Below the pieces are notes generated by a model. That model had not been told where the DNA came from. It made no database searches and saw nothing but the letters and a program-made list of their open reading frames with translations. A program made the position numbers and the translations under genes. A DNA stretch of 64,000 bases from Symbiodinium natans (Eukaryota > Sar > Dinophyceae > Suessiales > Symbiodiniaceae), in contig CAJNDS010000258.1 of NCBI GenBank assembly GCA_905221605.1, positions 150,001-214,000 of the forward strand, read 5' to 3'. This document shows positions 32,154 to 42,937 of the stretch, one piece after another (position 1 is the stretch's first letter; each line of letters opens with the position of its first letter).

Positions 32154-32714
32154 GTGCTAGACGCTTGCCCTCTCAAGTGGCCTTCCAGGCCTTGGGCGCA
32201 GCGAGCATACTTCCTGCATGCAATGAGAGGAGGAGGGTTGAGGAGCCTTGCATTCTGGCTATCACTGGCTAGTTTTTCCGTTGTGCCCAGAGAAACGCAG
32301 TCTGTGTTGTGCAGGGCCCGACTGCACGGCGAGGGCCCGGGCCAGTCTCTCCGCCACTTGCTGCCGCTCTACCGCTTCCTACAACGTAGCCTGGGTACCC
32401 AGCAATGCCCAAAGCTGCTGTGGAGCTCTGTGTGTCTGTCCGTTACTGCTTGCAGCACCTCTGCATACACCAGAAGTGTATTTCATGTAAACAGCTCTGC
32501 ATTTCATGCTGTTCATGGGACACAGGTGCAGTTGTGGAGGTGCCCGCTGCTACAGCTTCCTCAAGCCTTGGCATGTGAAGTTGCATCTGCGCACGCGCAT
32601 GCAGAGACACGTGACGATCACTTGAGCTTGTCCTTTTGTCTGCCGTGGGTGGCGTCTCTGCAAGATAAGGATCTGCGGATTCCAATAACCATCATTGGAC
32701 ACAAGCTGCTTTAG
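32154..32714 (+). CDS. Unrecognised open frame of 186 codons
   Basis: Open on + to TAG at 32712-32714. Segments such as 'RHLLPLYRFLQRSLGTQ' and 'LRIPITIIGHKLL' look protein-like, while others are Cys/Ser-rich and less convincing. It may contain one or two exons rather than being a single coding exon. No domain is recognised. Confidence 0.3.
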   Translation: MLDACPLKWPSRPWAQRAYFLHAMRGGGLRSLAFWLSLASFSVVPRETQSVLCRARLHGEGPGQSLRHLLPLYRFLQRSLGTQQCPKLLWSSVCLSVTACSTSAYTRSVFHVNSSAFHAVHGTQVQLWRCPLLQLPQALACEVASAHAHAETRDDHLSLSFCLPWVASLQDKDLRIPITIIGHKLL

Positions 32715-34189
32715 CAGCCACCTGTTTTGCAATTCGCATACGGGCAGGGAAACTCACACCCCCCTGTTAAATGGGTTGCTTGGGCTGAATGGCAAGGCGG
32801 GCACGCTTCGCCCGGTGTTAAAGCTCCTCCTGGTTTGAGTGAGTTGGCCGAGTTTTTCCCAGGCTTCCGTTTTGCCTCACCCGGTGCACCTGGCCTGCCT
32901 GCTCCCTGCGTGCTCCGATCTTCTAGCCGACAAGCAGATCATAGCAGATCAGCAGCAACCCACAGGGGGGCTTGTATAGAGGATGATGCTTGCCGCGACA
33001 CTTCATCCATCTCTTTCAGCATGACTGGATGAGCACGAGCAACACTGAATCGTCACCACATACCATGCCTGAACAGTTGTCGCTTGTGCAGGTGCTACTC
33101 GAGTTTTGCTCAACCCTTGCCATTGCGCGAGGGATGCGCCTGTCTTAGCTGTGATGCGGCAGGCTTTTACGCTGTGTAATCTGTACGCTTGCCATGTCTG
33201 CACTCGTTTCGGTTTCTCTCAAGGTCGAAGCCGCGAAGCCTCACCGGCCTCCCCGAGGATCTGCGGTGGCCTTCTGCCGGGTCACGAATCCGGTTGCATC
33301 TGTGCAGGAGATTGTGCAAACTCGGGAAACAGATGCACTTCCTGGGGAAGGTCAGGTATGCCTCTTGCATCAGGGTGCTGCGCTCGCTCAAGAAGTCCGC
33401 AGTCACGGCTGTTTGTGGCAGGCGCGCTGCCGCTGACAGACCGACGTTGCGTAGCCTTGGCAACAGCCCGTGTCTCAGGACTTGAATTTCCTTGTCGGGC
33501 TCGGAACACCCCTGCCCCAAAACAATAGGTCCGGCAAGAACATCGTTTAAAGGTAAGGGGCGGTCTATTTATGGCCACACGCCATTTGAAACAAGAGTTG
33601 GGCTGGGTTGTAAGCGTTTAAACTTAGAGAGAGTTTCGTATTTAGGCTCTGTAAGAATGTACTCTTTGAAGGAGGGCTTTGCATCCCAGCTAGCGGTGCG
33701 TCGGAGCTCTCCAGGGCTGAAGTTGTAAATGGGTTCGGACAGGCCTGATTTTGGCGTGCGAGTCCTAGGTCAGAGATGTAGAGTGTCACTCCGCGCGCAA
33801 TGTACGAGTACAATGTACGAGGGTATGTGGGCAGAACCAGGTTTTGGCTACCATTGCAGCGATGGAGTCTCTCAGCAAGGCCTGGCGTGCACGTCTGCAG
33901 TGAGGGTCCCAGGGTAGCGAAGGCCGAAGGGGGCACACGTCTGCCTTGCATGCAATAGTAGGGGCAGCCGGGTGGGGGGCAGAGTAAAAGCAGTACCAAG
34001 CAGTTCAAGCTTGTGCACATGTCAAGCCCAAGCCGAAGGCTGAGAGTGGGTGAGGGTGAGGGCATCAAGTTTAGAAACAGCCACATAAGCAGAGCATGGA
34101 GAGCCGATGGCCAAGTAGAACGAAGTGCTCATGGCAGTCTCATGGCAGTCTTCTACCATATCATCTCTCTGCTACCGCCTGGAGCGCGC
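32715..34189. other. Region with ambiguous frames on both strands
   Basis: + frames at 32727-33032 and 33189-33485 (the latter with 'RRLCKLGKQMHFLGKVR', possibly an exon) and a 173-codon minus frame, 34086-33565, compete. None shows a family signature or clear splice pairing. I record the interval as unresolved. Confidence 0.3.
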
Positions 34190-34515
34190 ATGGCGCAGAA
34201 GGGCGACACTGCGGAGCGAAAGCGGAAGTTCCAAGACATCCAGGAAGAGGAGTTGCAGCTGAAGGCGCAGCTTCCTGCCGATCGGCACTGCTTGCAGGGC
34301 AAACAGGAGCTTCTCATTGCACGTTTCCCCGTGGCGGTTGCAAATCTCACACTGTCCGGTGTGAAAGCTCTGGCTACAAGGAGGGCTACAGCATCGCAGC
34401 CGATTTGACCTTCTCGCGCATTCTGGATCATGATGCTGGAGAGGAGCGTCCATACAAATCTCGCTCCAACGAGAGACGCTTGTTCGCTCAGAAATTTGTA
34501 AATGTGCGCATGTAG
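34190..34515 (+). CDS. Exon-like segments, function unknown
   Basis: From ATG 34190 one frame reads 'MAQKGDTAERKRKFQDIQ' then 'EEELQLKAQLPADRHCL', a charged helical start. A second + frame covering about 34320-34515 reads 'GYKEGYSIAADLTFSRIL' and 'EERPYKSRSNERRLFAQ' to TAG. The two frames differ, so a splice or a frameshift lies between them; I could not place it. Confidence 0.35.
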
Positions 34516-34550
34516 CATTGTTTTACACGGTTTTACTCAAGCTGTCGCAG

Positions 34551-34811
34551 TGTTCGTCACTAACGGCGAGATGAAGTTGATGAAGTGGCTGATGTCGCAA
34601 CTCAAACTCACAGGTCTGGTCATTGAAGAAAGAGGTTTCATGTCTTCGAGACAGCTCTGTGGACAGTTTGTGGATTGAGGCAAGACGGTGCTCCATTGGG
34701 GTCAACGCAAGCTAATGCTGGCAGAAATTGAGCTGCTCGGTGGGGCACCAGAGGACTCAATTGGCTTCGTGCAGAACTGTAGCATCAGACTGAACAAAGA
34801 TGTAGCGCCTT
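34551..34811 (+). CDS. Two exons joined by a 45-nt intron; function unknown
   Basis: Exon 34551-34634 ('GEMKLMKWLMSQLKLTGL', 'VIEER') and exon 34680-34811 ('KTVLHWGQRKLMLAEIEL', 'EDSIGFVQNCSIRLNKD') are in the same frame but separated by an in-frame TGA at 34676. Excising 34635-34679 (GTTTCATG...TTGAG, 45 nt, GT-AG) removes the stop and keeps phase, giving 'VIEERGKTVLHWG'. The right end is probably the GT at about 34812. Further + frames to 35366 ('PKLRFVLIDCRPFSDHV' near 35060; 'KYFTDETAREFQDHEG' near 35290-35340) may be later exons. Confidence 0.5.
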
Positions 34812-35384
34812 CAGGTTTCTCTCTGAATTCTACGCGAGAGGCAGCTGCGTTGTGAAGCATGGCTGCACATGGTCGCACACATGCTGGTTGCGCTACGCAG
34901 GCGTTTTAAGGAAAAGCGACTGCTTGGCAAGACATGTCAGCCAAGGTATGCTGGTGCAGCCCCGGGAACCCACATCCGGCACTGTAGCTGCATTATGTAT
35001 GCGGAATACTGCCTCAATTGCAACCTGCACTGCCGAGGCTACTTGCTAAGATGTTCCCCAAGTTGCGTTTCGTGCTAATCGACTGCCGACCTTTCTCGGA
35101 TCATGTGATCAAGGCGCGGCAGCTCGAGCGCACTGCTTGCTGTTGGCTTTTTGGTACATGTTACATGCCTCCAATGGCAGGCTGCCAAAGAGCTGCTTTT
35201 CGAGGATGGTACGTCCAGGACGCCCTGGGGTCATTGGAAGCCAAGATGTTTCTTGACAATCACAAGACTCCTTCGCAGGATCTGCTGTGAGCAGAAATAC
35301 TTCACAGACGAAACAGCCAGGGAGTTCCAGGATCACGAAGGTGGCTCTTTCAGGGAAAGTGCCTAGAGTGCTAGGGCAGATATA

Positions 35385-35633
35385 TTGCTCAATGCATTGT
35401 GCAGCCATGGACTGTCGAATGTTGAAGCAAGAAAGCTGGCAGATGAGGCATCCTCTTCATTTCGGATGTCAGAACGAGTAAGGATGCAGAATCTTGGCTA
35501 TTTAGGCCTCAATTCCTGCCAGTGCAATCAAAAGATGGGCTCAACATTTCGCACGTACCGGACTTCAGAGACTGTTTTCTCGAGGATGAAGGGAATGATT
35601 ATCCCAGCCGCACAGATGCAACTTAAGATGTAG
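35385..35633 (+). CDS. Exon-like segment, helical
   Basis: The frame reads 'LSNVEARKLADEASSSF' and 'SETVFSRMKGMIIPAAQ', ending at TAG about 35631-35633, immediately before the triplet repeat. The composition is protein-like. No domain is recognised. Confidence 0.4.
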   Translation: MLNALCSHGLSNVEARKLADEASSSFRMSERVRMQNLGYLGLNSCQCNQKMGSTFRTYRTSETVFSRMKGMIIPAAQMQLKM

Positions 35634-35635
35634 TA

Positions 35636-35761
35636 GTCGTCGTCATAGTAGTAAGAAAATTCGTCGTGGTGGTAGTCGTAGTCGTAGTGGTAGCGGTAGT
35701 GGCAGCAGTGGTGATGGTGGCGGGCGTGGTAGTGGTGGTGGCGGCGGTGGTGGTGGTGGCA

Positions 35762-35795
<34 letters not shown>

Positions 35796-35797
35796 CG

Positions 35798-35837
<40 letters not shown>

Positions 35838-35945
35838 TCGTCGTCGTCGTGGTCGTCGTGGTCGTGGTGGCGGTGGTGGTGGTGGTGGTGTTGGTGGTGG
35901 TTGTGGTTGTAGTTGTGGTTGTAGTTGTAGTTGTAGTTGTAGTAA
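35636..35945. repeat. GTN triplet satellite, about 310 bp
   Basis: A mosaic of triplet runs: GTAGTC, GGTGGC, a (GGTCGG)-type block at about 35763-35793, a (CGTCGC)-type block at about 35795-35833, then GTCGTC, GGTGGT and finally TGTAGT runs. All six frames are open over most of it (poly-Val, His/Asp/Tyr, Thr, Pro/Arg), which is a property of the repeat. Confidence 0.92.
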
Positions 35946-36378
35946 GCAGCGGCATCGTAGACTATCTGGCGCCCATCTTGTGACACCTGGTGCAACCGAA
36001 AAGGTCAGAAAGAAGTCGAAGAAGATATGCGAGTTCAAGAGAGGTGGCACCTCCTGATGTCTCTTTGATGGCAAAAACGGTTTTTATGATGGACAGGGGA
36101 ACAGATTGCGTTGCTGCCTGTGCTTTGCACAGCTTTCTCAGCTTATGACTTAAAAGTTGCTAAGCCCAGGAAGCCTGTGGCATCGTGCTTCAAGTTTCGG
36201 CTGCCTTGGGGTGCTTGGCACGCATTATTTTGGCCACCAGCTTTGTCAGGTTGTTGTCCTTGTGTTTGCCCTTGTGTGCCAGATGCTGGGACGACCAAGT
36301 ACCTGAATGGGACTCTGCATTTGCCAGTGACGGAGCTGCAAGGATAAAGATGCTGGTGACGGGTGCGCAGCTTGCAGC

Positions 36379-37136
36379 TTGTACTCATGGTTGCTGTGCT
36401 GTGAGGTCTGGGGCCCAGCTACCACGACGGAAAGCCGTCTGTTCGTGGAGTTCGAAGGTGTTCAGACTAGCAGTCGTTTCGAAAATACCCTGTTGAGACG
36501 TTACAGGAGTCATGCTGTCGTGTCTCAGACGATGCAACCTCGCACAACACGTCTTCCAGCAGGTCTGGACTCGGAGAAGTGCTTCCGAACCTACGACAAT
36601 CAGAACCTTGGGTCAAAAATTACTCCGACAGCTGGATTCTTGGAACCTTCTCGTATGTGACCGTCTGCCGGTAGTACGAAGACAGGAAGTATGAGCGGCA
36701 AATGTTTTACTTCAACACGCACCGTCGAATCGCGAAGTACAAGCACGACTTTGCCGACTACTTCCGGTCGGGATCACGGACGGAGAAGCAGTTGAGGGAC
36801 CTTGTGGTGCTTTCGATGTATGAGTATGCTGCTGTCGCCAGGTGCTGCTGCTTCGATTGCACGTCCGAGGCGGCCATCTTGACAAAGTATTTTCAGGTGG
36901 TCGAACCGACGCCGGAGGAGGTTGCTGCGCACAACCCGTACATCCCGGCCAAGGCGACGCGGGCATGGAAGGGAAGACGAGACCTCGGGGTCATGGCACT
37001 GTACGGCATAGCATGGCGTAGCTTAGCTGGCATAGCATCCTGTGGCGTCTGGCATATGCAGCAGGATGTGCCGGGAATCAGTCGCTTGCTGGACTTTGAA
37101 TGCCACCGCACTCCGGCATCAAGTTGGCAAGACTAG
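36379..37136 (+). CDS. Exons of an unrecognised protein
   Basis: 36400-36640 reads 'TTTESRLFVEFEGVQTSS' and 'RFENTLLRRYRSHAVVSQ'. After an acceptor 'CGGTAG' at about 36675 a longer frame follows: 'YERQMFYFNTHRRIAKYK', 'RTEKQLRDLVVLSMYEYA' and 'VVEPTPEEVAAHNPYIPA', ending at TAG 37134-37136. It is strongly protein-like and basic. A preceding + segment (36285-36350, 'VPEWDSAFASDGAARIK') may be an upstream exon. I do not recognise the family. Confidence 0.5.
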
Positions 37137-37526
37137 TCGTTCGAAGACACATGGGTCCTGCTTCACAGCCCATTTGTGCTAAGGAGATTATCAAGATCTT
37201 CGTTCACTCGTCCGAGGAAATCCTGACCCTACGGAGAGGAGGAGAAGGATTCAGAAGCGCCAGACGAAAGCGAAGGTGGACAGCAGGAGTTCGCAGCAAG
37301 GGATAACGTCGAGCACACCAGAGGCGAAATCAGGAGAGGAAAATGCGTGCTCGCTTGATGCAGTGTCGCACAATGGAGACCATCATGTTCAATCTAGCAG
37401 AATCCAGCATCTGCAGGTGTGAGTGGTCCGGGAAACTTCTTCTGTTTTTTGCATTGGCGTGCTGGCTGCACAGGCGTCCTATGCGCGCCTGCGGCAGGGG
37501 CTTGACGTGGATGTCGTCCAGGAGTG

Positions 37527-37694
37527 AAGATGAAGGTCCTGGGCGGGCTGACTTCTGTCTCCGCACTTTTGCCAGTCAGGACTCAAGAATATCTACCATC
37601 TTCACGCGATGGGGCCAAAGCAGCCCCAGAGGTGACCTGGATGCTGATCGTGCTCTTCATTGCTTCCCTGTTCTTCTCCAACCCATCAAAATGA
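37527..37694 (+). CDS. Terminal exon with C-terminal membrane helix
   Basis: The frame reads 'KVLGGLTSVSALLPVRT', 'SSRDGAKAAPEVTW' and ends with the hydrophobic 'MLIVLFIASLFFSNPSK' before TGA 37692-37694. A single helix next to the stop suggests a tail-anchored or type I membrane protein. An upstream segment in another frame ('YARLRQGLDVDVVQE', about 37475-37520) may be the previous exon. Two other frames over the same bases are open, so confidence is moderate. Confidence 0.4.
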   Translation, partial: KMKVLGGLTSVSALLPVRTQEYLPSSRDGAKAAPEVTWMLIVLFIASLFFSNPSK

Positions 37695-38073
37695 CGTGAA
37701 GTAAAGGCCTGCTTTCAGTTGATTCACTAGCACGCAATGGGCTCGTCAAACGTGCAAGCACACATGCTGACATGCAGGGGTACATTGTTTCTGTCATCAC
37801 AGACAGACCTCGTAGTCGTACATCATTCACACGATCTCGCCTGTCTTTCCTCCTTCCGGCTGGCAAGAGATGTATGGAAGGGGTGGGATCACTCGATGGA
37901 AGCCTGCATTCGAGGCTTGAACCCACACACGAAGAAAACATTGCAGCGAACCGTGCGGGCTGGCAGCGGCTCAGTTTGCAGTGTTATTTTGTGGGCACGT
38001 TTGGTGTAAGTTGCCGATTGTAAGATGCTGCGTAGGCTGCTTAGGATAATCATGATTTTATCAGCTCATGCAG

Positions 38074-38686
38074 CGCTTTAGTTGGTTTTGGGCCAAGGAA
38101 GCGTTCTGCGGCCCGCAGAAATCCGGGAAGCCCTCTCGTCGATACCACCAATGGCCAGGGCAAAAGTGGCAACGTGCCTGCAACAACTGAGAATTCGAGA
38201 GCCTGCTTACTTAGGTCCTTCCTGGTGATGCTCTCGTCGAGGAGGATGATAGTGACAAGGAGGCGGGATACCACCCTAAACCCTGAACCCTAATTAAACC
38301 CGAATTCAACCTTAAACCCCAAACTCCTACACCCTAAACCGAGAAAGATTGCCATATTGCCATATTTACAGGGCTTTACCGGGGGGGGGGGGGGCGGCAA
38401 AGAGATTTCAGAAGGTGGAAGCCGCTGAGTTCCATTCCATCACGGACTCCGAAGAAGAGGCGCAGGGGGAAGGGTCGGCTCCTGAGACTCCGTGGTTTAG
38501 GGGTTAGGGTTTAGGGTTAGGGTTTGGGGTTTAGGGTTTAGGGTTCAGGGTTCAGGGTTTAGGGTTTTAGGGTTTAGGGTTTTAGGGTTTAGGGCTTAGG
38601 GCTTAGGGTTTAGGGTTTAGGGGGTTTAGGGTTTGGCGGTCTGTTCACTACGCAGGTTGCAGGAGTGTCGCCTTGCCGAAGTGTGA
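38074..38686 (+). CDS. Acidic C-terminus, four exons with telomere-repeat introns
   Basis: Exons 38074-38173 ('NPGSPLVDTTNGQGKSGN'), 38215-38262 ('VLPGDALVEEDDSDKE'), 38412-38494 ('KVEAAEFHSITDSEEEAQ') and 38656-38686 ('LQECRLAEV', TGA 38684-38686) join with matching phases. Introns are 41 nt (GT-AG), 149 nt (GC-AG, containing CCCTAAA units and a poly-G run) and 161 nt (GT-AG, starting GTTTAGGG and made mostly of TTTAGGG). The result is a continuous Glu/Asp-rich tail, probably disordered. Continuity of the acidic composition across three introns is the main support. The 5' part of the gene is not identified. Confidence 0.62.
38274..38340. repeat. CCCTAAA telomere-type array (degenerate)
   Basis: Units such as 'CCCTAAACCCTGAACCC' and 'TTAAACCCCAAAC' lie within the GC-AG intron 38263-38411. 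A G-run of about 15 bases follows at 38381-38395. Confidence 0.85.
38495..38637. repeat. TTTAGGG telomere-type array
   Basis: About twenty imperfect TTTAGGG units, inverted relative to 38274-38340. The array starts at the presumed GT donor of intron 38495-38655 and fills most of it. Confidence 0.93.
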
Positions 38687-40404
38687 TTTCAGTGAGGGGG
38701 ATGTGGGCTGTGCTTCAGCACCTGTTGTGGCAAGGCCAGGTTCTTCAACTGCAGTTTAGGAGAGGAGCGATGGCTGCCCTTTTTGTCGTGATGATTTCGG
38801 AGGCGGACAGGCGTGGGGGAGGCTATGGGTGGCGATGCCTAACTACCTCACCACCTCCCTACATACTACCTATCTGACCCGCTTCCTGCCCCTTGCTTTT
38901 GTCCAGTGTTTGCTGAGGTTCGGGTATGATCTGCGAAAAGCAGACTTTCCGCAAGGCTTGGATCTTTGAGATGTATCTGCCGCAGAGCCCCCAATGTCCA
39001 GTTGTTAGGAGTCGGCTTCGGTGGCACTAACTAGTTGTTGGTCACGAGTCAGCATGGAATCGCCTCGAGTAGGTGAGGTCTCATCGATGCCTCGAAGTAA
39101 GAATGTCTGCTGGCAGGTGACGGGGAGCACAGCTGGAATGTTCATGACGCGCCGCTTGCTCAGAGGGTTTGCCCTCGCACCTTTTTTGCCTTTGAGTCTG
39201 CAAGATGGGATCACAGGACATACGACTGATGGCTTCTGCGTCAGGTCTACTTACAAGCTTCGATCAGATAGTTATTTCCTCGATGGGACGCTCGGCTCGA
39301 ATGCTATTCTGCATCATCTGTCACCCTACTTTGGTACCCGATTTGACTCCAAGCGACTCTTGAGGTCAAAGGAACCCTCAGGTCGGAGCCTAGAATTCTG
39401 CATGTGGAGTTCGCATGTGGCCTGTGTGAACGTCTCCGTCCTTAGGTCCTGCCATGCTGCAGCTGGTGGATGTGGATGTCAGCCTCATTGGACCACGTGG
39501 GCCCGTCGTTGAATCAGTGGGTGCCTTTGTGCGAGCGTCGCTTGCTGCCACTGCTAGCTGCTGCCGTGCGAGTACACGAGGCGACGCATCCCGACTTTTC
39601 GTGCCAAGCCTGGCTCTCAGTGTTACCACTGAATTTCTAGTAGTTCAACTGATGCTCGGCCGTGTTAATTCTGACCCCTCTCTGCAGTGCTTTGTGCTGC
39701 GTTTCCTGTCACTTTGTCACGTTGTCACTTTGTCACTGAGTGCCAAAGTTTCTGCTGGCCCATGGCATCTTCAGGCAATCAGACGGCGCGGGGATAGACG
39801 TTTCCTGTTCATATTGAACTTCATCATGCCTCCATACCAGGCCTGAGAATTCGTGGCATGAGGACATGCTGACTTGTTGGAACTGACCGGCCCTCAGACC
39901 ATCATGACTGCTGCCCTCGATCCATCATCTGCCTGGCTATCGGGGACTCCACAGGCTGCGACTGCTGAAGGTTTCTGAAAATTGAGTGGCGCGTGATGTT
40001 AGTAGACTAGCATGCCCAACAGCCCAGGCGTGCTGCGCCTTGGTTTCAAAGAGGAAGCTGTCTGAAAACGTTGTATCCCGAGCCCGGCTCAGTGTTTACG
40101 CTCATTTCTTCATTTAGTCATTTTTTCTTTCTTTCTTTCTTGCTCTCTCCCTCTCTCTCTCTCTTGCTCTCTTCATTGCTTCTTTCCGTCATTGCTTAAT
40201 TTCTTATTTTCTTATTTTCTTCATTTCTTTCGTTCTTTTATTTTCTTTTCTTTCTTTGGTTGACTCTCTCTTTCTGTCTCTCTTGAGCAGTATACGTATA
40301 CGGCGCTGTGCGAGTGAACTCTCTTCTTGAGGAACGCTTCACTACGGTATATCGTGCATACAAACAACCACGGCTCATCCTGCAAGATCCTTTAGACTTC
40401 CTCT
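38687..40404. other. Region with coding-like segments
   Basis: Two + frames are notable. 39021-39512 is open for 163 codons with 'GTLGSNAILHHLSPYFG'. 39454-39846 carries 'MLQLVDVDVSLIGPRGP' and 'ESVGAFVRASLAATAS'. These may be consecutive exons of one gene. 40110-40275 is a mixed CTTT/CTCT pyrimidine-rich tract. The remaining stretches show nothing firm. Confidence 0.35.
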
Positions 40405-40883
40405 GTGGCAAGCTCTGCCTCAGGGGCGTGTGTGGCAACGCTTCTTGGAAGCAGGCCTGGAGGACGCTTCGGGCTTTTTGATATGGTGTGTCCACAGAAT
40501 CTCACTAGCTACATGGTCGTCCGTTGCGAGGAGCAGAAGAAGAAGCTGAAGGTCATCTTCTCCGTGGAGACGGGCCCCTGGGTGCTCCTGGCCAGTGCAG
40601 GGGCTCTTTGTCCCGGTCCAAGCTGGCTCCCGGCCTCTGAAGAGTCCTTCAGGTGGTGAAAAAAGTCGCCCTCAAGAAGCCAACGCTGATCGGCATGAAG
40701 ATATCAATGGCTCCGGTCTTAGAGTCATGTAGACGAAATTCTGTGACGTTCTGTGGTTTTGCGGCCGCGGTACTGAGGAAAGCCACTACAAGCCTGAGGA
40801 ATATCTGGAGATCACGTTGGACGTGCAACTCCTACATGTGTGAGTCTGCTGGGATGCTGCATGTGAAGTTACAGGGGCTGTGA
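40405..40883 (+). CDS. Exon-like segments, function unknown
   Basis: 40405-40659 contains 'YMVVRCEEQKKKLKVIF' and 'SVETGPWVLLASAGAL'. After an AG|G at about 40650, 40653-40883 begins 'VVKKVALKKPTLIGMK'. Both look like genuine protein. They could be joined, but phases were not resolved. Later + frames at 41118-41456 and 41558-41875 (with 'RHEKRSRKDLKGCRCEG') may belong to the same or a neighbouring gene. Confidence 0.35.
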
Positions 40884-42443
40884 TGCTCACCAGGTCACCA
40901 ATGGAGGGAGGGGTGGAGGCTACGAAGAGATGGCTTGGGCCTCAGCTGCTGTTGTCGTCTGGTGTCTCTGTCCTGATCAGGGCATCGTTTGCAGCGAACG
41001 TGTATTCTTGCCATGGCTGAGGTGACTCGCATGGTCTTGTCTCCAAGCTGCAATGGCAATCCAAGCTAGTACCTCGATGATGGTGGTCTATAGCAGAGAA
41101 GCGCTCTTAGGCGACACGTGAAGAGCTTGGAGTGTGGCCTGTGCTGCCTGATCGAGGCTTGGGCTTGTGAATTTGTGCAGCTATGTGGGTTCGCTTACCT
41201 TTGGTCTGCTGGATTGCTGATGGATCTTCTACTGCAGCTTTCGCACTTTTCCCGCCCTACCCAGGCGACTCAGGAAGACGAGCTACCAGAGTGCAGAGCT
41301 AAGGGCATACATACCAGTTGTGGGTGGTGTGACATGTGTAGAGAGATTCGTGAGATCAACGTGCCAAGAGGTGTGCGCTCTTTGCACTCTTCGTGTCGCA
41401 CCCAGTCGGGTACTGAGAGCTGTTCCTCTAGCCGTGGAGTGCTCTGTCACATGTAGCCTTACGTAGCCACCACAGTGTCACCACAAGCGTCAATCCACAC
41501 CTTGCCAGGACTTCGAGCGAATGGCGCTCGCCGTGTCTGACTGAAGCATACTGAACCGTGTCATCATCTCACTATTCTTCTACCGGGATTCTACCGTCCT
41601 GTTTGTTTTCGTTTGATCTCCTTCCGGAGGCATCGCTGGTTCGTAGGACTCGTAGCACGTGGTACCTGACGCAAAGATCGGGGCTTATGGTTGTGCCGGC
41701 GTGGCCGTTCAAGACGAACGGCCGACAAGTGCGCAGCACGATGGATTTATGCTACGTCCGTCATGAAAAGAGATCGAGAAAGGATTTGAAAGGATGCCGG
41801 TGCGAAGGCGCGGGAAAGCAGCCTAACATTCACAGCCTTCGCGCAGCTCGTGAGCTTGAAGCGCTCCCAACGTAGTTCAGGCAGAATTTGCAAGGAATGT
41901 GTGTTTAAACGTTGGCCCCGCGTCAGGCACTGGAAATGCAGATCCGTTGACGGCACCGGCAGCGAATTGGATTGGGCCGTGCGCAGCTCACCGCTCACGT
42001 CCTCATGTCCTCATCTGGTTCAACCACTTCGCTGGCTTCAAGCTCTCCTCAAACTTGGCATGTCGCCTGTAATGTTTGGCTCTCTTTCCTGTGGGTTCCC
42101 CCTGGCCTCAAACAGTTTCAACTCAAAAAGACCCTGTTTGTGCATGGAGGCTTTTGCCAGTTCACTGCAGAGGCCATTTGGCTTTAAACTTGAAACGCTT
42201 TAACTTGACAGCTGACGATGGTCAAAGAAACGGCCTTTTGAAGAGAAAATGTGACGTTAAAATGGTCCCCAGACACCTCAAACAGGGGTGGAGGTGGGGG
42301 GGGGGGGGGGGGCACCGACAATTTTGAGATCATCAAGTGAATTTACCCCCATTCCTGGATCCAACTGTCAAACCTTGACCCAAATCCAAACCTCGTCAGA
42401 CTCGCAGTGATGATTGTAGTCAACTTGTAGAGGCGGAGCTTGA

Positions 42444-42733
42444 AGCAGCGGCAAAAATACGAATCAGAGACCAGAGGGTCCAATCAGAGACCAGACACAC
42501 CGAATCAGAGACCAGGCTCAGAATCAGAGACCAGACAGGCAGAAACCGAGGCAGCGGCAAAAATACGAATCAGAGACCAGAGGGTCCAATCAGAGACCAG
42601 ACACACCGAATCAGAGACCAGGCTCAGAATCAGAGACCAGACAGGCAGAAACCGAGACCAGATTCCAGAATCACCCCCCTCAGGATCAGAGACCAGACAG
42701 GGCCGAATCAGAGACCAGACAGGGTGGCATCCG
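42444..42733. repeat. GAATCAGAGACCAG tandem array, left arm
   Basis: The 14-mer GAATCAGAGACCAG (with AATC/GATC variants) recurs about ten times. A 106-bp higher-order unit starting 'GCAGCGGCAAAAATACG' occurs twice, at 42445-42550 and 42551-42656, almost identical. A poly-G run of about 17 bases lies just upstream at 42297-42311. The reverse complement of the 14-mer forms the right arm at 43.93-44.12 kb. Confidence 0.9.
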
Positions 42734-42937
42734 AAACCAAAGGGACGTCAAGGGAAAGCAAAGGGTTCATTGTTGTAACCACTGGGTTGACCGAAGTCGC
42801 TAGCCACGGCTTCTCGCACTTCAGGATTTAACGTGAATGAGGGTTTGAGGTTTACACGTGAGGCTTTGGGGTTTAGGGTTTCGGGTTCACAGTTTAAGAA
42901 GCATCCACAACACAGATTCTTCCGTATCAGGGCAACC

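Noticed and set aside
33565-34086. 173-codon minus-strand frame
   Set aside because: The composition is irregular (Leu/Ser/Cys-rich), with no motif and no splice partner; I could not support it over chance.
35528-36074. His/Tyr-, Thr- or Pro/Arg-rich minus-strand frames
   Set aside because: They are produced by the GTN triplet satellite; no unique sequence of adequate length supports a protein.
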